Source: Ziziphus jujuba (taxonomy: Eukaryota > Streptophyta > Magnoliopsida > Rosales > Rhamnaceae). From it: a stretch of 64,000 bases of DNA. The notes below the pieces were generated by a model, which saw nothing but the letters and a program-made list of their open reading frames with translations, was not told where the DNA came from and did no database searches. This document shows positions 63,101-64,000 of this stretch, piece by piece. Location: NCBI RefSeq assembly GCF_031755915.1, contig NC_083382.1:8184001-8248000 (forward strand), given 5' to 3'. Numbering within the stretch: the stretch's first letter is position 1; each line of letters begins with the position of its first letter. A program made the translations under genes and the position numbers.

Positions 63101-64000
63101 TGTTGGGGTGAGAAGGTTATGACCAAGAGCAAGCTAGCTTGAAGTCTTAGCAACAAGCAAGCTTTTGGTGATGCTCTTGGGAATGGTTGTGTGTGAGTTG
63201 TGTTTTTAGGTTTTGGTTATGGTGTTTTCTGGTTTTTAGGGTTCCTAGAGTGTTCTAAGGTGTTGAAGAAGAGATAAGAGGAAGAGGAACACGTTGGCTT
63301 TTGAAAATAAGGCTTGGATGTATAGCCATTTCATTCATTTTACTATATAAGCTTGAAATTACAACTAGTTCACACATGCCAAGCATGTGAGCTTACAAAA
63401 TGAGTAAAGTGTTTGAAATTTAAAAATAAAATGGTCAACACCTAACTTTTCATACACAAAAGAGTCAAAAACCAGCTGCAACATGTCTATTCCAAATATA
63501 GTAAAAACTGGCACATGGTTTTGAACTAAGTTCCTATTGTTTAACTAGTTTGGGTAAACAACCAAACTAGCTTCACCTACTTAGTTCCCCTTTGTATCTG
63601 CTTATGAAACTTGGTTTGAAGCATCCTTGGTCATAAATAAATATTTTTCCAAGATCTAGGAAAGTTCTGGAACTGGATCATGGGCCAAACAGCTCCAAAC
63701 TGGCCCATACTCTGCATACTGGGCCCATCAGATACAGCAATCTGTTTGGAATAGAAAATGGACTTTCCCATGTCATTTTGACCTGAAATTTAAACCATAG
63801 TCTTCTATATATGTCTGTAGACATCCCTCAAAATTTCAGCCCAAAACTCCATTTGCAACCTGAGATATAAGATAAATAGTGGAACTATGTTGCTGGAAAT
63901 TATGAATCCAGCACCATAGGCATTTCAAGCATAACATTCCTACTCTTTTGTGCATAATCTTGCCTATAATTTTGCATACATAACTTAGGCACAAAACATT
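63101..64000. mobile_element. Probable LTR of another retrotransposon, cut by the window end
   Basis: Homology to 16342 onward stops at 63100 (ATATGGAAAC), and a foreign sequence starts TGTTGGGGTGAGAAGG. A TG start at an abrupt insertion point fits an LTR. It is less AT-rich than its surroundings and has no coding signature. The other end, target duplication and coding region are outside the window, so the class is a guess. Confidence 0.45.

Overview
The window is nuclear DNA from a flowering plant, very probably a eudicot. The evidence is the spliced wall-associated kinase genes, a plant NUDT1-type Nudix gene, plant Copia and Gypsy retrotransposons primed by initiator-Met tRNA, a TRIM, an En/Spm CACTA transposon, and very AT-rich intergenic DNA with long TA tracts. 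I cannot name the species from the sequence. It is a decayed tandem cluster of wall-associated receptor kinases (WAKs) overrun by nested transposons. All recognisable host genes lie on the minus strand.

Host genes: WAK-1 (2066-5399, pseudogene), a NUDT1-like Nudix pseudogene (17731-18336), WAK-2 (26420-28575, pseudogene), WAK-3 (29400-32400, three exons, about 747 codons, with one apparent single-base lesion at the end of exon 1) and WAK-4 (57152-58500, pseudogene with the extracellular part fused to the C-terminal tail). WAK-3 is the only gene with a complete kinase domain. WAK-1 and WAK-4 form one subtype with an extra intron inside the galacturonan-binding exon. WAK-2 and WAK-3 form a second subtype without it.

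Layout. 240-6982 is segmental copy 1 (WAK-1 and flanks). A Copia element (6988-16336, TSD TTTAC) ends it and itself carries a solo LTR (7688-10631, TSD CTTTA) and a four-LTR TRIM array (14668-15386, TSD CAAAT). Copy 1 resumes at 16342. 16342-22390 is intergenic apart from the Nudix pseudogene. 22390-23590 is a third copy of the WAK 3' flank, followed by a solo LTR (23595-25900), WAK-2 and WAK-3. At 35238-49400 lies a tandem duplication whose first copy is split by an 11.5 kb Gypsy element (36179-47729); that element's 3' LTR is itself split by a solo LTR of the same superfamily in the opposite orientation (43726-46641). 50270-63100 is segmental copy 2, carrying WAK-4, a 5.1 kb defective CACTA element (50802-55908, TSD TTA) and another solo LTR (59049-62000, TSD CTCAA). 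A further insertion, probably an LTR, starts at 63101 and runs off the window.

The two segmental copies act as empty-site controls for each other's insertions, so the order of events can be reconstructed: WAK duplication first, then independent transposon invasions and gene decay. I found no convincing new gene system. The least ordinary structures are the head-to-head hairpin array inside the CACTA element, the collapsed TRIM array, the microhomology-flanked templated insertion at 5559-5626, and a WAK gene that appears one base away from intact.
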